NCBI GenBank assembly: GCA_035771175.1
Contig: CM069610.1
Location: forward strand, 26,564,501-26,628,500
Source of the DNA: Paratinospora sagittata
Lineage: Eukaryota; Streptophyta; Magnoliopsida; Ranunculales; Menispermaceae
Direction of reading: 5' to 3'
DNA length: 64,000 bases
Below, piece by piece: positions 61,785 through 64,000 of this stretch. Every line of letters begins with the position of its first letter. Within the stretch, counting starts at the first letter, position 1. The translations under genes and the position numbers were made by a program. Under the pieces are notes generated by a model. The model was not told where the DNA came from, made no database searches, and worked only from the letters and a program-made list of their open reading frames with translations.

Positions 61785-64000
61785 GGGTAACCTCTCGATC
61801 AATCTCCGCACTAAAACTCTGAAAATTGCAAAGTCTTCAAAATCACTTCGATATAGTATTTCATTTAGAAAAAATGTTTTCCGAAAGGTTTTAATCATAA
61901 TTTCAAAGAGTTCTGAATTATTTAAAAGTTTTTAGTCTTACACAATATGTTTTGAGTTAATGGAATGGTTCTTGAGTGTCAAAATATTAATTTTTCAAAA
62001 AGAAGGCTATCAAACAATTTGCCAAAATTTTCCTGAAGGCACTAGCGCACTGTCAGTGTTGATAGCACGCTAATAGGGTTCTATAATAAAACATTTGTTT
62101 TTCTGAAAAATTCTCTATAGCGCGATATCCCCTTTGATTACTCGCAATAAAGCTATTGCTGTGATCTTTCCATTTTTAGTAAAATGGGCAATAGCGCGCT
62201 ATAGGCCTCGATAACTCGCTATCGGAAAGTCCGTAAAACTCGAGCTCTCGGGTTCGTGTATATCGACCTGCTATAGCCTGCTATCTATCAATTGAGAACA
62301 TCATACACAACCCAATAGCACGCTATCCACGTCTAAGACAAAAATCTGATATTTCTAACTAGAAAAATGTGGCCACTTCTGCTTGCTCGATTTTTCTATT
62401 CCTTACACAATTTTTCTAGTTTATCTTAATTGAAATATTCTCTACTAACACCTAGATGATTCCTATTTTCTCGCATGCCCAAAACAACATTAGATTAAAC
62501 AATGTTTTGAATTCAAATCATTTTGTAATCTCAGCAACTTCTAATTTTATAAAACACTTATTCTCTGATTTTCAAAACTACAACATACACGATTTTTGCA
62601 AGTTAGATTGAGCTTTCCAAAGAGTTTTTCAAGAGAAGAAAATAATGATTCTTGCATTTGCCAAAATAAGCTTCGAATAGAATCAAAATTGCAATCTGTC
62701 TTGATGATAAGGTCGTTGATCGGCAAGTTCTTCATTTTATCCCTTTTGTGCTTAGATTTGCAGAGGCTATCCATTGTTTTAAGCTGTAAGTATATGAAGT
62801 GGTCTCGGTAAGATAACACAACAAAATAGAACACATGACCTGTCTTGCGTCAAGAACACATCACACAATAGCTTTCGAAGTCTACAAAGATAAAGCTCGA
62901 AGAACGAAGACATATCTCATGCCTATTGGATTAGTTTGATCGTTCGTGTGTAGGGTACCCTCTCGATCAATCTCAGCACTAAAAGTCTGATAATTGCAAA
63001 GTCTTCAAAATCACATCAATATAGTATTTCATTTTGACAAAAAATGTTTTTCGAAAGGTTTTAATGAAAATTTCAATGAGTTTTGAATTATTTAAAAGTT
63101 TTTAATCTTATGTCAATAAGTTTTGAGTTAATGGAATGGTTCTTGAGTGTCAAAATATTAATTTTTCAAAAATAAGCCTATCCAGCAATTTGCCAAAATT
63201 TTCCAGAAGGCACTAGCGCACTATCAGTGTTGATGGCACGCTGATAGAGTTCTTTAATAAAACATTTGTTTTTTTGAAAAATTGTCTATAGCTCGCTATC
63301 CCCTTTGATATCTCGCTATAAAGCTGTTGCCGAGATATTTTCATTTTTAGTAAAATGGGCAACAGCGCGCTATAGGCCTCGATAACACGCTATCGAAAAT
63401 TACGTAAAACTCGAGCTCTCGGGTTTGTGTATATCGACCTGCTATAGCCTGCTAACTGTCAATTGAGAACATCATACAAAACCCAATATCACGCTATCCA
63501 CGTCTGAGACAAAAATTTGATATTTCTAACCAGAAAAATGTGGGCACTTCTGCTTGCTCGATATTTCTATTCCTTACACAATTTTTTTAGGTTATCTTAA
63601 TTGAAATATTCTCTACTAACACCAAGATGATTCCTATTGTCTCGAATGCCCAAAACAAGTTTAGATTAAACAATGTTTTGAATTCAAATCATTTTGTACT
63701 CTCTTGCTCTTTAAGCCGCAACTTCTAATTTTATAAAACACGCATTCTCTGATTTACAAAAATACAACACACACGATTTTGGCAAGTTAGATTGAGCTTT
63801 CCAAAGAGTTTTTCAAGAGAAGAAAGTAATGATTCTTGCATTTGTCAAAACAAGCTTCGCATAGAATCAAAATTGCAACCTCTCTTGATGAGAACGTCGT
63901 TGATCAGCAAGTTCTTCATTTTCTCCCTTTTGTGCTTAGATTTGCAGAGGCTATCCATTATTTTAAGTTGTAAGTATATGAAGTGGTCTCGGTAAGATAA
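61785..64000 (+). repeat. Recurrence of the 48.1-50.3 kb type at a 13.67-kb offset
   Basis: From about 62,520 onward the sequence matches 48,848 onward at a constant offset of 13,672 bp. Shared rare variants are gtaccctctcg at monomer start (49281 and 62953), gacaaaaaatg, aataagccta and gatggcacg. Upstream of 62,500 the same monomer is of a different type. Confidence 0.75.

Larger units (their letters stand above)
47983..64000 (+). repeat. Satellite array segment C (14-bp-insertion subfamily from about 50 kb)
   Basis: Monomer starts are at 48112, 49281, 50465, 51648, 52831, 54013, 55193, a truncated copy from 56370, then 57076, 58249, 59431, 60602, 61785 and 62953, running off the window end. 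From about 50,030 most monomers read ttgtactctcttgctctttaacccgcaac where segments A and B read ttgtaatctcagcaac. This gives periods near 1183; copies that also lost short pieces are 1171-1173. The monomer at 61785 returns to the older form at about 62,520 and is 1168 bp long. No gene is supported here. Confidence 0.96.

Overview
The window looks like plant nuclear DNA, and a flowering plant is likely. It is almost entirely repetitive heterochromatin-type sequence. I see no host gene, rRNA, tRNA, CRISPR array or bacterial feature. About 52 kb of the 64 kb is one long tandem satellite whose AT-rich monomer is mostly 1167-1170 bp (about 1183 bp in a variant subfamily). About 45 head-to-tail monomers are visible. 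Two Ty3/gypsy LTR retrotransposons of chromovirus type interrupt the array, in opposite orientations. That type, with an integrase carrying a C-terminal chromodomain (closest by eye to the plant Tekay/Del lineage), is the main reason for calling a plant.

Layout. 1-11269: satellite segment A, ten monomers, including a 2.34-kb dimeric higher-order repeat (HOR). 11270-15473 (+ strand): chromovirus 1, flanked by a 5-bp target-site duplication (TSD). It is reduced to 520 bp of the 5' LTR, the integrase C-terminus with chromodomain, and a complete 2.9-kb 3' LTR. 15474-40280: satellite segment B, with a 4.67-kb tetrameric HOR that gives way to a 3.51-kb trimeric HOR. 40281-47982 (- strand): chromovirus 2, with a complete 1465-bp 3' LTR, a polypurine tract, a degenerate gag-pol lacking protease and the first half of reverse transcriptase, an unrecognised Pro/Asn/Ser-rich reading frame, and a truncated 5' LTR that keeps its promoter. 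47983-64000: satellite segment C, which changes near 50,030 to a subfamily carrying a 14-bp insertion and includes one 700-bp truncated monomer.

How the parts relate. The array appears to have evolved by unequal exchange and conversion: there are dimer, trimer and tetramer HORs, mosaic monomers, a 25-bp segment duplicated in one monomer and lost in another, and a 13.67-kb offset between two similar stretches. The retroelements are later insertions, each within one monomer. Neither can move by itself, because of internal deletions, frameshifts and stop codons. The most unusual signals are (1) a block in every monomer where CGCTAT-like motifs recur at spacings near whole DNA helical turns, (2) 20-bp-spaced GAACGTTC palindromes just upstream of the TATA box in chromovirus 2, resembling heat-shock elements, and (3) the unidentified reading frame fused downstream of that promoter. 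The satellite also carries small overlapping open frames on both strands in many monomers; I do not regard these as genes.
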